DNA of 42,518 nucleotides from a bacterium (GCA_024228395.1 JAAETM010000365.1:1-42518), one strand, 5' to 3'. Positions 8,271 through 17,344 are shown, counted from the stretch's first letter. Program-made: numbers and translations. Notes: generated by a model from the sequence alone, not told the origin.

Positions 8271-8582
8271 CTAGGCGTTGATGTCCGTGATGCGGACGGA
8301 GGTGTAGGACTGGCGGTGGCCTGTCTTACGGCGAACGTTCTTGCGACGCTTGAAGCGGAAGACAACGATCTTCTTACCGCGGGTGGTGCCGAGCACTTCA
8401 CCTTTGACTGTCGCGCCGGCGACTTGGGGCTTGCCCACTTGGGTCTTGCCGTCTGCGGCAACCAAGAGAACATTGTCGAAGACGACTTCGCTACCGGGAG
8501 CGGCGTCCATGAGGTCGCAGGTAATCTCGTCGCCAACGCGGACGGTGAGCTGCTGATTTCTATCTGATACGATTGCGTACAA
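8271..8582 (-). CDS. rplU: 50S ribosomal protein L21
   Basis: bL21 binds 23S rRNA. The 103 residues include YAIVSDRNQQLTVRVGDEI, the central VLLVAADGKTQVGKP and the C-terminal rRNA-binding FKRRKNVRRKTGHRQSYT. The start codon is TTG (8582-8580), preceded by AAGGAAC at suitable spacing; no ATG lies upstream in frame. It opens the rplU-rpmA-obgE group. Confidence 0.97.
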   Translation of the reverse strand: MYAIVSDRNQQLTVRVGDEITCDLMDAAPGSEVVFDNVLLVAADGKTQVGKPQVAGATVKGEVLGTTRGKKIVVFRFKRRKNVRRKTGHRQSYTSVRITDINA

Positions 8583-8636
8583 GGGATTGTTCCTTGCTGT
8601 CCTGCGGTGGATAACCTCCCGCAGGCGCCTTAAGGC
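8583..8636 (-). promoter_or_regulatory. Possible structured leader of rplU
   Basis: Two hairpins lie just upstream of the TTG start. Arms 8601-8607 and 8619-8625 (cctgcgg/ccgcagg) form one, and a perfect palindrome cgccttaaggcg lies directly beyond it. Leaders of L21 operons are often autoregulatory; that this is one is inference. Confidence 0.35.
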
Positions 8637-8758
8637 GGGTCAATACGGTTTGTAAGGGGCGAAAGCATACTAGGCGCCACCCCGGCTGCAAACCCCCGGC
8701 AGCATTGATTCCCCACTTTTTTTGGGCCCGGAATCGACCGCCCAGGGCCCTTGACGGG

Positions 8759-8786
8759 ACAGACCCGCGGTCTCCCGCGGGTCTGT
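8759..8786 (-). terminator. Hairpin terminator after rng
   Basis: A perfect 12-bp stem, acagacccgcgg (8759-8770) with ccgcgggtctgt (8775-8786), closes a 4-base loop 19 bases after the RNase G stop. The T-tract is lacking, so termination may need another factor. Confidence 0.6.
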
Positions 8787-8804
8787 GGACCTCAGCGCTG
8801 CCGA

Positions 8805-11621
8805 TTACCGCTTGCGGCGGCCTCCAGGGCGCACCTCCCGGCCGTCGACGCGCAGGTAGCGCAGCACGCTGTCCTCGGCCTGGTCGGGCACGGAGGTGAA
8901 CTGGATTTCGCGCTCAAAGCGGTGTTCCAGGGCCCGGGTGTAGTCGCTCAAGTTCTCCTTGAGATAGGTGACCACCTCAGGATGGGCGCGAACCTCGACC
9001 CGGCTGAAGCCTTTCTGGGTCAGGGCAGAGCCCAAACGCCGCAGAATGGCCTGGGCGCGGGACTGCACGGTACGGATGCGACCTGTGCCGCGGCACCTAG
9101 GGCAGGCTTGGAATACTTTCTTGTGGGTTCCGGGGCCCAGACGCTGGCGGGTCAGTTCGAGCAGTCCAAATTGCCCGATACGCCCCACCTTGCTACGAGC
9201 CCGGTCCATAACCAGCTCGGCTCGCAGAGCACGCTCCACGGCCCTGTTCGAGGAGGATTTCATCATATCGATGAAGTCACAGACGATGATGCCACCCAGG
9301 TCGCGCAAACGAATCTGAAGGGCGATCTCGGGTACAGCTTCCAGGTTGGTCTTGAGAGCCACCTCTTCGAAGTCGAACGAATTGGTCCGCGTGCGACCGG
9401 AGTTCACGTCGATCGCCACCAAGGCTTCCGCTTGGTCGAAGACGATGGAGCCACCCGACGGCAGGTCCACGCTGCGATTGAAGATCTGCTCGAAATCCTG
9501 TTCGATACCGAAGTCGTGGAAAATCGGGCGTTGCCCCTCATAGCGCTTGATGCGCTCCACGTGCTCGGGCATGAGGCGCTCGGCGAACTCCACCATGCTC
9601 TCGTGGACAGCAAAGTCATCGACTACAACTTCCTTGGTTTCCTTGTTGAACAGGTCGCGCAGGGTGCGCGTGGCCACGTCGGACTCCTGGTACAGGGGAG
9701 TGGGCCCACGGCCTTGGCGCAGTTTGCTCTCGAAAGTTTTCCACACACCGAGCAGGTAGTCCAAGTCACGCTTGAGATCGCGCTTGAGTTTGCCAACACC
9801 TGCGGTGCGCACGATCACGCCCATTTCCTCGGGCGCGTTCAGTTGGGTGAGTATGCGCTTGAGGCGACGCCGTTCATTGTCGTCTGGAATCTTGCGACTC
9901 ACCCCGGTACGTGCCATGGACGGCATAAGCACCAGATAGCGGCCAGGAATAGAGATATAGGTGGTGAGGGTGGGCCCCTTGTCGCCGATGGCGTCCTTGG
10001 TGATCTGTACAACCACCTGGTCCCCCACCTTCAAAAGGTCTGAAATGGGAAGTCGCTGGCGTGTGCGCCAACCGCCTCCACCACCACGCTTGCGGCCCCT
10101 CTTCGATGACTTGGCCTTCTTCTTCGAGCCGCCCTTGGCATCATCTTCGTCGTCCTGGTGGTCATCATCATCGTCCACATCAGGATGGCCTTCTTCATCC
10201 TCCATCCGCGTGGTGATCAGCTTCTCCAAGGTGAAGTCGTTTTCTCCGTAAACGGGGAGCACGTCGGAGGTGTGCAGAAAGCCATTGCGGCCCTGGCCGA
10301 AGTCAACAAACGCGGCGCCAATGGCGGGCTCCAGGTTTACGACCTTGCCACGATAGATATCATTGACTAGGTTCTTCTGGCTTTCTGCGGTCATCAAGAG
10401 GTCGTCGATCCGACCTTCCTTTCCCACCACGACCACGCGACGCTCCTCGGGATCGGTGGAATTGACCAGGATGGTCTTCGTGCGCAAGGCCTCCGCCTCG
10501 GCGGCGAGTTCCTCGTCTGTTTTGCCGGAGGTTGACTTGCGAGAACGTTTGCGAGTGGCCTTCTTGCGGATCTTCGGAGCGTCCTCCCCATCGCGGTCGC
10601 GATCATCCTCATGCTCATCGGAGGGGGAGCGGCGGGTGCGGGTCGCTTTCTTAGAAGCTTTCTTTTTGGAAGCTCTCTTTTTGGAAGCTTTTTTCTTGCT
10701 GGCCCTTTTCTTTGTACGGGATCGGCCCGTGCCACGGTCCTCGTCCTCGTAGCGATCATCGCGATCGTAGTCGTCGCGATCTCGATCTCGGTCATCGTCG
10801 CGAGAACTAGAAGAACTCCCGCGGGAACGTGTGCGGGTGACCTTTTTACGGGGAGCACGGCCACGGTCATCGCGATCGCGGTCATGATCGTCGTCGTCGC
10901 GGCTGCTGCGTGAGCGCGTTCTGGACCGACCCCGATCCCCGTCGCTGCGACCTCGCCCACGGTCCTCATCGCGATCCCGTCCACGGGCACTGTTACGGTC
11001 ACTGTCACTGTCATCACGATCGTAATCGTCCCGTCCGTCGTAGTCATCCCGGGGGCGATCCTCGCTGCGCGCGGGGCTGCGGCGCCTGGGCGCACGTTTG
11101 CGGGTGGCCGTCTTAGGTTCGCGATCACGGTCATCCGATTCAGACCTGCGACCATCATCGCGGTCGTCCTCGTCACGTGCACGGCTTCGAGAAGTCGTAC
11201 GCTTGCGAGTGGCTTTCTTCGGTGCGCGCTCCTCCGAGTCGGATCTACGATCGTCATCGTGGTCGCCTTCGTCGCGGGTGCGGCTACGGGTGGTCGCACG
11301 CTTGCGGGCAGGTGCCTTTTTCGCGCGGGTCTTGCGCTTCGGAGCAGCTTTACCCTCCTCCTCAGGCTCGGACTCGCGTGACCGCGGTGCCTCCTGAAGT
11401 TCATCCTCAGGCTTGCGATCTGTCGTCTTGCGACGGCCACCGCGGGTGCCACGCTTTTTGCGCGGCACCTTCGTGGCACGGGCCTTGGATGTTCGTCCGC
11501 CGGATGATTTCGAATCCACCTTCAAGCCTGCGCCGAAGGAGTTTGAAGAATCCGAGTTGCCTTGGGCCGAAGCCCCCTGATTTCCGGAGCTCGAGGCGTC
11601 CGGAGTTTGGTGTTCGCTCAT
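8805..11621 (-). CDS. rng: Ribonuclease E/G with giant charged N-terminal extension
   Basis: This endoribonuclease processes rRNA and decays mRNA. The catalytic half starts near residue 380: an S1 domain (KTILVNSTD, AAFVDFGQGRNGFLH), RNase H-like parts, then a DNase I-like domain with the metal-binding aspartates in AIDVNSG (about 737) and VCDFIDM (about 783), and the Zn-link CPRCRGTG (about 842). Residues 1-380 are a disordered tract of RD/RE/SR runs and histone-like KKRASKKKASKK repeats, including three degenerate repeats of about 34 residues. A second insertion of acidic then basic residues (DDDDDHQDDEDD, then KKKAKSSKRGRKRGGGGG) splits the S1 domain at about 470-520. The 938-residue length is near E. 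coli RNase E, but the scaffold-like tail is N-terminal. Confidence 0.95.
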   Translation of the reverse strand: MSEHQTPDASSSGNQGASAQGNSDSSNSFGAGLKVDSKSSGGRTSKARATKVPRKKRGTRGGRRKTTDRKPEDELQEAPRSRESEPEEEGKAAPKRKTRAKKAPARKRATTRSRTRDEGDHDDDRRSDSEERAPKKATRKRTTSRSRARDEDDRDDGRRSESDDRDREPKTATRKRAPRRRSPARSEDRPRDDYDGRDDYDRDDSDSDRNSARGRDRDEDRGRGRSDGDRGRSRTRSRSSRDDDDHDRDRDDRGRAPRKKVTRTRSRGSSSSSRDDDRDRDRDDYDRDDRYEDEDRGTGRSRTKKRASKKKASKKRASKKKASKKATRTRRSPSDEHEDDRDRDGEDAPKIRKKATRKRSRKSTSGKTDEELAAEAEALRTKTILVNSTDPEERRVVVVGKEGRIDDLLMTAESQKNLVNDIYRGKVVNLEPAIGAAFVDFGQGRNGFLHTSDVLPVYGENDFTLEKLITTRMEDEEGHPDVDDDDDHQDDEDDAKGGSKKKAKSSKRGRKRGGGGGWRTRQRLPISDLLKVGDQVVVQITKDAIGDKGPTLTTYISIPGRYLVLMPSMARTGVSRKIPDDNERRRLKRILTQLNAPEEMGVIVRTAGVGKLKRDLKRDLDYLLGVWKTFESKLRQGRGPTPLYQESDVATRTLRDLFNKETKEVVVDDFAVHESMVEFAERLMPEHVERIKRYEGQRPIFHDFGIEQDFEQIFNRSVDLPSGGSIVFDQAEALVAIDVNSGRTRTNSFDFEEVALKTNLEAVPEIALQIRLRDLGGIIVCDFIDMMKSSSNRAVERALRAELVMDRARSKVGRIGQFGLLELTRQRLGPGTHKKVFQACPRCRGTGRIRTVQSRAQAILRRLGSALTQKGFSRVEVRAHPEVVTYLKENLSDYTRALEHRFEREIQFTSVPDQAEDSVLRYLRVDGREVRPGGRRKR

Positions 11622-12144
11622 TGTCAGAATTCAACCCACAAAGACCGGGCGCTGGATCGAAGACCGTCCCCCCTTGAGGGGGCACCCCCTCGGGCCAGGC
11701 CTCGCAGGGATACAGGACAATCCCGAGGGCTCCGCGCTGGGGCCGGGGGGACAAAATCGGGTTGCCAAAGGCGGCCTGGGGCCGCAATTGTGGGTCTCGG
11801 CCCCTGTTGGGGCCCTTGTACTATTGGAATTCCCGGGCCCGGTGCTGGCCGGAAATGTCCGGGGCTGGGCTGGGGAGGAATATCTATGCGCTATGGCGAG
11901 CGTATTCCGGGCTCGGACTCTGGGCCCATATGCCTATGCTGCCTACTCTAGGCTCTGGATTCGATCCCCTACCGAGGTTTCTTACAAATGTGCCCCGAAT
12001 CAGGGGATCCGGACCACCCCGGGGCCAATTCGGGGGTACTTTGACACTTTCTGGCTCTACAGGCTTTGCCCCCATCAGGGCCGCCGCCCGCAGGCAGGTC
12101 CTCCACACCCCCGTGCATGAACCAGCGGATTGACGCCTAACGAA
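11622..12144. other. Non-coding region upstream of rng
   Basis: This is the main part of the 661-bp gap between rng and pilQ. I see no gene: the frames have no domains, ribosome sites or conserved motifs. It is GC-rich with several short inverted repeats, for example ccccc/ggggg just before rng and ccccgaat (11993-12000) with attcgggg (12028-12035). It must hold the rng promoter and possibly a long structured 5' leader. No clear -10/-35 pair was found. Confidence 0.5.
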
Positions 12145-12178
12145 CCGGGGCGGGTGAGCGATTGCTCACCCGCCCCGG
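12145..12178 (-). terminator. Hairpin terminator after pilQ
   Basis: A perfect 15-bp stem, ccggggcgggtgagc (12145-12159) with gctcacccgccccgg (12164-12178), has a 4-base loop. It lies about 105 bases past the pilQ stop. On the minus strand it is followed by TTCGTTAGG, a weak T-rich tail. It probably ends the pilus operon. Confidence 0.7.
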
Positions 12179-12282
12179 AATGAATTGCTGAGTGCCTGAC
12201 TCGCACCACCTCGTGCATCCGAACCGTCGCCTCCCAGCAAACCGTCCCAAGCATGGGGTGGATCCGTGCCCGGCTCCGCCCA

Positions 12283-14070
12283 TCACTCACCCTCGACGAG
12301 CGAAGGATCCAGCATGGCTTCGATCTCATCGCGCAGGCTCGAGCGACGACGCATCAGCTCCTGCTGCAAGATGTACTCCGTGTCCTCGGCGCTGTGCACC
12401 ATGGTCGGGGTCAGGAAGATCAGCAAGCTACGCTTCTCGTCGGTGCGAGACCGGTGCTTGAACATGTTGCCCAGCACGGGAATCTTGGACAGGTACGGAA
12501 CGCGGGTGACCGTTTCGTTCTGAACGTCGCTGGTCAAACCACCGATCATTCCAGTCTGTCCGCTCTCCAGCATCATCTGGGTCATCAACGTCGAAGAACG
12601 GGTGCGGGGCAAGGCGATGGTGCCTTCGCTTCCGGCTGCACCGACGGTAAAGATGTCAAAGCCAGCGGGGGCCAGGGCGCTATTCGCACTGCTACCGGAC
12701 AGGCTGGTTTGCTTGGGGATCACATCCATCATGACCTTCTTGGTTCCGGGAACTACGTTGGGCCTGATCATCAGCTGGAAACCAACTTCAACCGGTGAGG
12801 AGCTAGCCTCTGCCACGCTCAAGGAAAGTCCACCGGACTGACCTTGCTCGGTCTTGGCTTCAGCATAGCGAACGGTTTCGCCTACAAAGATGGTCGCCGG
12901 GCGGCCGTCCATGGTGACAAGCGTCGGGGCCTGAACAACCTCGGAGCGCACATCCTGCTGGAGCAGGCGCAAGGTGGCCTGAACCTGAGTGAAAGACAGA
13001 GCACCGAAGATCGTGCTCGGGGAGATGATGTCGGAGCTGGACAGGGCGGGATCGGCAAAGGGACCGAAACCAGACTGGTCCGCAATGAAACCATCCTCAA
13101 AACCACCGTCACCGATGCTGAAGGGAAGCTCGATCGGGATCTGACCACCGCTGACGGAAATCTGGGGACCACTGTCGCCGTAGTTCACGCCGAGGTTCAA
13201 CACGTCGGTGTTGCTGGTGGTCACGAACTTCACGTCGACGAAGACCTGGGTGGGTTCCACGTCCAGGCGACGCAGGATGTCCTGGATACTCTCGTGGACC
13301 TGGGTCGTATCGTGAACGATGATCACGTTCTGATCTTCCATATAATCCAACTGGCCTTCACCACTCAGGCTCTTCTTGAGGGCATCCAGCACGGTGAAAT
13401 GTTCGGCGGCAGGGCCCGTGGGAGCTTTGTGACTACCTTCCACAAACTCGGACTTGATGATCGGCACGTACACACCGCGGGGGCGGATGTAGCGCAACTG
13501 GTAGGTGCGAGTTTCTTTCTGACGTTCGAGGCTGGCAGGGTCCACCACGCGCAGGATGCCACGGCGGGCTTCCACAACCACGTAGCCACGGGCCAGGCAA
13601 ACCTCTTCCAAAGCATCGCGCCACGGGACGTTTTGCAGGCGTACACGCAGGGTGCCGGTGACTTCCGGTCCCACCACGATATTCGCACCCGAAGAGGTGG
13701 CGATGGTGGTGATAATGTCGTTGATGTCGGCATCCAGGAAATCGAAGTGCACGCGCACGGGGTCCGTCACGGTGAGCACTCCGCTGCGGTCCTCGGTCAC
13801 GACACAGCTCGCCATGCGGGTGGCGTACTCGAGGGCGTCACGCCAGTCCACATCGGTGATCTGCAGGTCCTTGACGATCTTGTCGCCTCCCTCCAGAAGT
13901 ACAATGTTGGCACCGGAACGGTCCCGGATATACTGAACGACTTGAGCCAGATTCTGCTCAACCACATTCAGGTTGATGCGAGCATCCATACTCGGGACTT
14001 GAGCCGACACATCGGGTGTGGCGAAGGCGAAGGCGACGAGCGCCAGTACAACAGTTTTGAGGTTTTTCAC
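12283..14070 (-). CDS. pilQ: Type IV pilus secretin PilQ
   Basis: This forms the outer-membrane ring through which the pilus passes. A signal peptide (MKNLKTVVLALVAFAFATPDVSA) leads to two repeated secretin/TonB short N-terminal domains (INLNVVEQNLAQVVQYI; FDFLDADINDIITTIA). Next come an N1-type ring domain (DVEPTQVFVDVKFVTT) and the secretin core with VQAPTLVTMDGRPATIFVG and the late signature TRVPYLSKIPVLGNMFKHRS. It has 595 residues and no AMIN domain. The start is GTG (14070) with GGTGGA upstream. It closes the pilMNO(P)Q cluster. Confidence 0.93.
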   Translation of the reverse strand: MKNLKTVVLALVAFAFATPDVSAQVPSMDARINLNVVEQNLAQVVQYIRDRSGANIVLLEGGDKIVKDLQITDVDWRDALEYATRMASCVVTEDRSGVLTVTDPVRVHFDFLDADINDIITTIATSSGANIVVGPEVTGTLRVRLQNVPWRDALEEVCLARGYVVVEARRGILRVVDPASLERQKETRTYQLRYIRPRGVYVPIIKSEFVEGSHKAPTGPAAEHFTVLDALKKSLSGEGQLDYMEDQNVIIVHDTTQVHESIQDILRRLDVEPTQVFVDVKFVTTSNTDVLNLGVNYGDSGPQISVSGGQIPIELPFSIGDGGFEDGFIADQSGFGPFADPALSSSDIISPSTIFGALSFTQVQATLRLLQQDVRSEVVQAPTLVTMDGRPATIFVGETVRYAEAKTEQGQSGGLSLSVAEASSSPVEVGFQLMIRPNVVPGTKKVMMDVIPKQTSLSGSSANSALAPAGFDIFTVGAAGSEGTIALPRTRSSTLMTQMMLESGQTGMIGGLTSDVQNETVTRVPYLSKIPVLGNMFKHRSRTDEKRSLLIFLTPTMVHSAEDTEYILQQELMRRRSSLRDEIEAMLDPSLVEGE

Positions 14071-14118
14071 AGTGATTCCACCCCCTTTCGGGGACTTGTG
14101 ACGATGGTTTTAGGGGGA

Positions 14119-15516
14119 TTAGAAGGAACGGGTCAGGACAACGCCCCGGAAGGCAAAGTCCACCTCGAAGGGACGGATTGCGATGATTTCAACCCCGGGC
14201 TGGAGCATGTCTCCGACCTTCAGGGTCTTTCCATTGAGCAACACGGCGGGGGCATGGCCCTCGATGAGTGCTTGACCGGAGAAGCTGATTTCGATCGCTT
14301 CGAATTCACGAAGGATGTCAGCTTCTTCTGCCAGGAGCTTCAGAAGCTCGGCGAGCTCCATGCGAACCGGATCACCTTGGACCAATTCCAGGCCCGCCTT
14401 GATCGAGTTGTAGTCCTGCAAGGCCAGAGAGAACTCTCCGGACTCGATGTTCTTGCGCATGTGGTGTACCACTTGATCCAGTTCTTCCTTGAGAGGTCCT
14501 TGGATGTTGTTGGTATCGTCCAGGGCTCCGTGCAAGGCTTGCAGAGGGTCTCGGACTTCAATCTGGAGGCGCTTTGCGGCCAGCGGATAGGTGACTAGAC
14601 CTTCGTTGTCGATGCGGCGCAATTCCTCATCGATGTTGGCCATCGTTTCGATCACACCGCGCTTCTCCATCATGCGCTCCAGAATATTCTCAGCGTCTTG
14701 CACGCGTTCCCATTGACCGGTGGCAGATTTGAGCATGATTGCGAGCTCATCAACCTTGGCCTTTTGATCCACGATGGTCAAACCGCTGGGGTTTTCCTCC
14801 ACAGAAACGCGGGGGTCGACCCAGGGGTCGCGACGACCGCGGGCACCACGGTACTGGAACGTGTGCAAACGCAGGGCCTGACGGCGACGGTTGATCTCCC
14901 CCATCAGGAGATCTCGCTTGCGATCGTAGTTGTCGATCGCAACGACCTTGGCCTTGGTCTTGGGTTGGTAGACATATGTCTCCACTTCCATTTTGATCTT
15001 GTGCTGGGCAAAACCCATTTCTTCCATGTCCTCGCGCGAACAGGCGGTCAACCGGTAGTTGGGCACCGCCATAAACCGCGAGTGGGTTTCAATGTGGTTC
15101 AGGAAGTCCATGAATTGGAAGGTGTCGCCGGTCATCTCCAGGGTGTAACTGAAGCGATAGAAATCCGACTGGGACTTCTTGTCCTGGCGACTGGTCTGGT
15201 CCTTGAAGGAATCAGGGTCCACACCGGCTTCCCGGGAATAGTTGTAGAAGTTCTTGATCAGGTTGCTGGCACCGTCGGTGGTCGGGAGGATTTCCTCGAA
15301 CACAACGGCAAGCTCACGCAGGACGATGACGTCCTTGACCAAGCTCGGGGTTTCCGCGATTGTCTGACGAGCGGTCTTGATATTCTGGGTCAAGCGATCG
15401 ACGGCCGCACGGCGTTCCGCGATGTGCTCTTGCTGCGTTACGATTGCGTAGGACAGGCCAGATACCAGGAGGACAAAGATGCCGCCCAGTATGGTCCAAA
15501 ATTTGCGGTCAATCAT
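14119..15516 (-). CDS. pilO: PilO-like protein with PilP-like C-terminal domain
   Basis: The N-terminal part has one membrane helix (residues 7-27), a coiled coil and a ferredoxin-like region as in PilO, part of the inner-membrane alignment complex. The middle (about 200-400) is long and helical. The last 60 residues (ISFSGQALIEGHAPAVLLNG, KVGDMLQPGVEIIAIRPFEVDF) resemble the beta-domain of the pilot/periplasmic protein PilP, which contacts PilQ. No separate pilP lies in this cluster, so this 465-residue protein probably does both jobs. It overlaps pilN by four bases (ATGA). Its strong site GGAGGAGG is encoded by the last pilN codons. The PilP assignment is inference from pattern and context. 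Confidence 0.82.
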   Translation of the reverse strand: MIDRKFWTILGGIFVLLVSGLSYAIVTQQEHIAERRAAVDRLTQNIKTARQTIAETPSLVKDVIVLRELAVVFEEILPTTDGASNLIKNFYNYSREAGVDPDSFKDQTSRQDKKSQSDFYRFSYTLEMTGDTFQFMDFLNHIETHSRFMAVPNYRLTACSREDMEEMGFAQHKIKMEVETYVYQPKTKAKVVAIDNYDRKRDLLMGEINRRRQALRLHTFQYRGARGRRDPWVDPRVSVEENPSGLTIVDQKAKVDELAIMLKSATGQWERVQDAENILERMMEKRGVIETMANIDEELRRIDNEGLVTYPLAAKRLQIEVRDPLQALHGALDDTNNIQGPLKEELDQVVHHMRKNIESGEFSLALQDYNSIKAGLELVQGDPVRMELAELLKLLAEEADILREFEAIEISFSGQALIEGHAPAVLLNGKTLKVGDMLQPGVEIIAIRPFEVDFAFRGVVLTRSF

Positions 15517-16187
15517 TTGGATTCCTCCTCCTTGTCACGCAGGGCGAGACGCTCGTCGGGGCTGCGCAGGGTGAGTTTCAAGGGGAATTCCCAGTTGACT
15601 GCGGGGATGAGGTCCTCGTCGGTATCGTCCTTGCGACCATTGGGACGGTTCAAGGTATCGAAGTCGTCAATGAACATGGACAGGTCTTTGTCGACCACAT
15701 CATCCAGGAAGTGCGCCATGCGGTCCCATTCATCCGAACCGGAGTGCCCATTGGCTTCAAAAGAACCGAAGCTCTTGGAGGCTCGACCACGGCGCGGACG
15801 CAGGATCTGGGCACTGACGTCGTCGAACCAAACAAAGTGATCCACATCGTTTCCGGCGTTGACCACGTCGATCATCTGATCCATCTTTCGAGTCCAAAGA
15901 ACCCGGTTCTTGGTGATGTCGCTCAGGGTATTCTCGCGAGAGCTGAACAGCTTGATCTCGGTCGCCAGGGCGTCGTGATAAGCCACCTGAGGTTTCAAGC
16001 TATCCATGTCGAGCTGGTGCCCGGAGTGGCGGCCTTCAACTTCGTTGGCAACAGCGAAGTGCAAGTGACCCAGGAAAGCAAGCAGGCAAGTGTTGACCGC
16101 CACAACTACCGCAACTGCGGCCAGTCTCTTGGCCGGCATGCGCGTGCGCTTGCGGTACTCGTCGGGAAGTAGGTTGATACGGATCAT
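15513..16187 (-). CDS. pilN: Type IV pilus assembly protein PilN
   Basis: It begins MIRINLLPDEYRKR, the conserved PilN motif that docks into PilM in the cytoplasm. A membrane helix follows (about 22-44) and then a periplasmic part that pairs with PilO. The periplasmic half is acidic and poorly conserved. The 224-residue length is slightly above the usual 180-200. It starts two bases after the pilM stop and overlaps pilO, so the three are cotranslated. Confidence 0.92.
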   Translation of the reverse strand: MIRINLLPDEYRKRTRMPAKRLAAVAVVVAVNTCLLAFLGHLHFAVANEVEGRHSGHQLDMDSLKPQVAYHDALATEIKLFSSRENTLSDITKNRVLWTRKMDQMIDVVNAGNDVDHFVWFDDVSAQILRPRRGRASKSFGSFEANGHSGSDEWDRMAHFLDDVVDKDLSMFIDDFDTLNRPNGRKDDTDEDLIPAVNWEFPLKLTLRSPDERLALRDKEEESK

Positions 16188-16188
16188 G

Positions 16189-17244
16189 TTATTGAACTCT
16201 CGATGCTAGGCCGACTGCGACCACCAAGGACGGGGCCCAAGCTTCCAGCTCTTCCACATCGACGCGGTTCACGTCGACCCGGAGAGCTTCCAAGGGATTC
16301 CAATTGCGCGTCGGACGAGCCGTCGCTTGTTCGATGTACTGCGCCACGCCGGGGGTCAAAATGCCCCCGCCCGACAGCAGGGTTTCTTCGACCTGAACGC
16401 CTTCATGATGCTCCACGTAATCGACGGAGAGGGCCAGTTCGCTGGCCAGCTCCTCGAGCACGGGCTGCACCGCCAGAGCAACTTCGGTCTTGTGGCCGTC
16501 GGCTGCGCGTTTGATGGCCTCGGCTTCGAAACCTTCCACGCCCAGGCGTCGGACAATGGCTTGCGTCATGTCCGCGCCGCCAATGTTGATCTCACGGCTG
16601 AAGCAACTTTCGCCGCCGACAAGTACATTGACGGATGAGCGGGTAGCTCCCACATCCACCAACGCTATCGCGCTGACAGTGCCATCCTCGGACTGGGATT
16701 CCATGGGCAAACCACAGAGTTCCCAAGCATTGGCCACAGCGAAGAGATCCAGATCGATCGCGATGGGCGTGAGGCCCTGGCCCTTGACCATGGCCGCACG
16801 CTCTTCCAAGGCCTCCTTGCGGCAAGCTGCCAGGAGCACCGTCATGGTGTCGTCCTCGACAGTTTCACCATTTTCGTTGACCTTTGCGTGGACCCTGCCT
16901 CGCAATGCTTGGCAATCCATGACCACGTCTTCCAGATCGAACGGCAAGTACTTGTCCGTTTCGAACTTGATGGCCTGCTCCAGTTCGTCATCGCTCATGC
17001 GCAACATGGGGATGTAGCGCACAACCGTTGATTCGCCAGAAACACCAGTGACCACGCGCTTTGCGCGAAAGTGGCCCTCATTGAAGACTTGCTGGATAGC
17101 CTCCCTTGCGCTGCCGCCAGGAGGAATTTCGGCTCGGGCGAACCCGGTCACCACAGGTTCTGCTCCATCCATTGTCAGCTCGATGGCCTTTACCACTGAG
17201 CTGCCAAGATCGAGTCCGACTATGCTTTTTTTTCTTCCGATCAC
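16189..17244 (-). CDS. pilM: Type IV pilus assembly ATPase PilM
   Basis: This is an actin-like cytoplasmic protein that binds the PilN tail. The actin-fold phosphate motif GLDLGSSVVKAIEL is at the N-terminus, and IALVDVGATRSSVNVLVGG and LLSGGGILTPGVAQYIE follow. The start is doubtful. GTG 17244 gives VIGRKKSIVGLDLGSS; a TTG at 17307 would add 21 residues unlike PilM. An ATG at 17269 lies in another frame and would join this one only if the run of eight A (17226-17233) were read as seven, giving a natural PilM N-terminus. The conserved part is intact. Confidence 0.9.
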   Translation of the reverse strand: MIGRKKSIVGLDLGSSVVKAIELTMDGAEPVVTGFARAEIPPGGSAREAIQQVFNEGHFRAKRVVTGVSGESTVVRYIPMLRMSDDELEQAIKFETDKYLPFDLEDVVMDCQALRGRVHAKVNENGETVEDDTMTVLLAACRKEALEERAAMVKGQGLTPIAIDLDLFAVANAWELCGLPMESQSEDGTVSAIALVDVGATRSSVNVLVGGESCFSREINIGGADMTQAIVRRLGVEGFEAEAIKRAADGHKTEVALAVQPVLEELASELALSVDYVEHHEGVQVEETLLSGGGILTPGVAQYIEQATARPTRNWNPLEALRVDVNRVDVEELEAWAPSLVVAVGLASRVQ

Positions 17245-17344
17245 TTTCCGTGCTCGCCGTATGGGACATTCGGTTGTACACCCAGGGGATTCCAGGAACC
17301 CCGACAACCCTCACGGCGCCCATCGGCAAAATCGGTGGATCGGT

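Noticed and set aside
11674-12120. Plus-strand open frames in the rng-pilQ gap
   Set aside because: Several overlapping frames are equally open because of high GC; Pro/Gly/Arg-rich with no motif.
12844-14598. 584-residue plus-strand open frame opposite pilQ and pilO
   Set aside because: Antisense shadow in GC-rich DNA crossing two well-supported genes and their gap; no domain recognisable.
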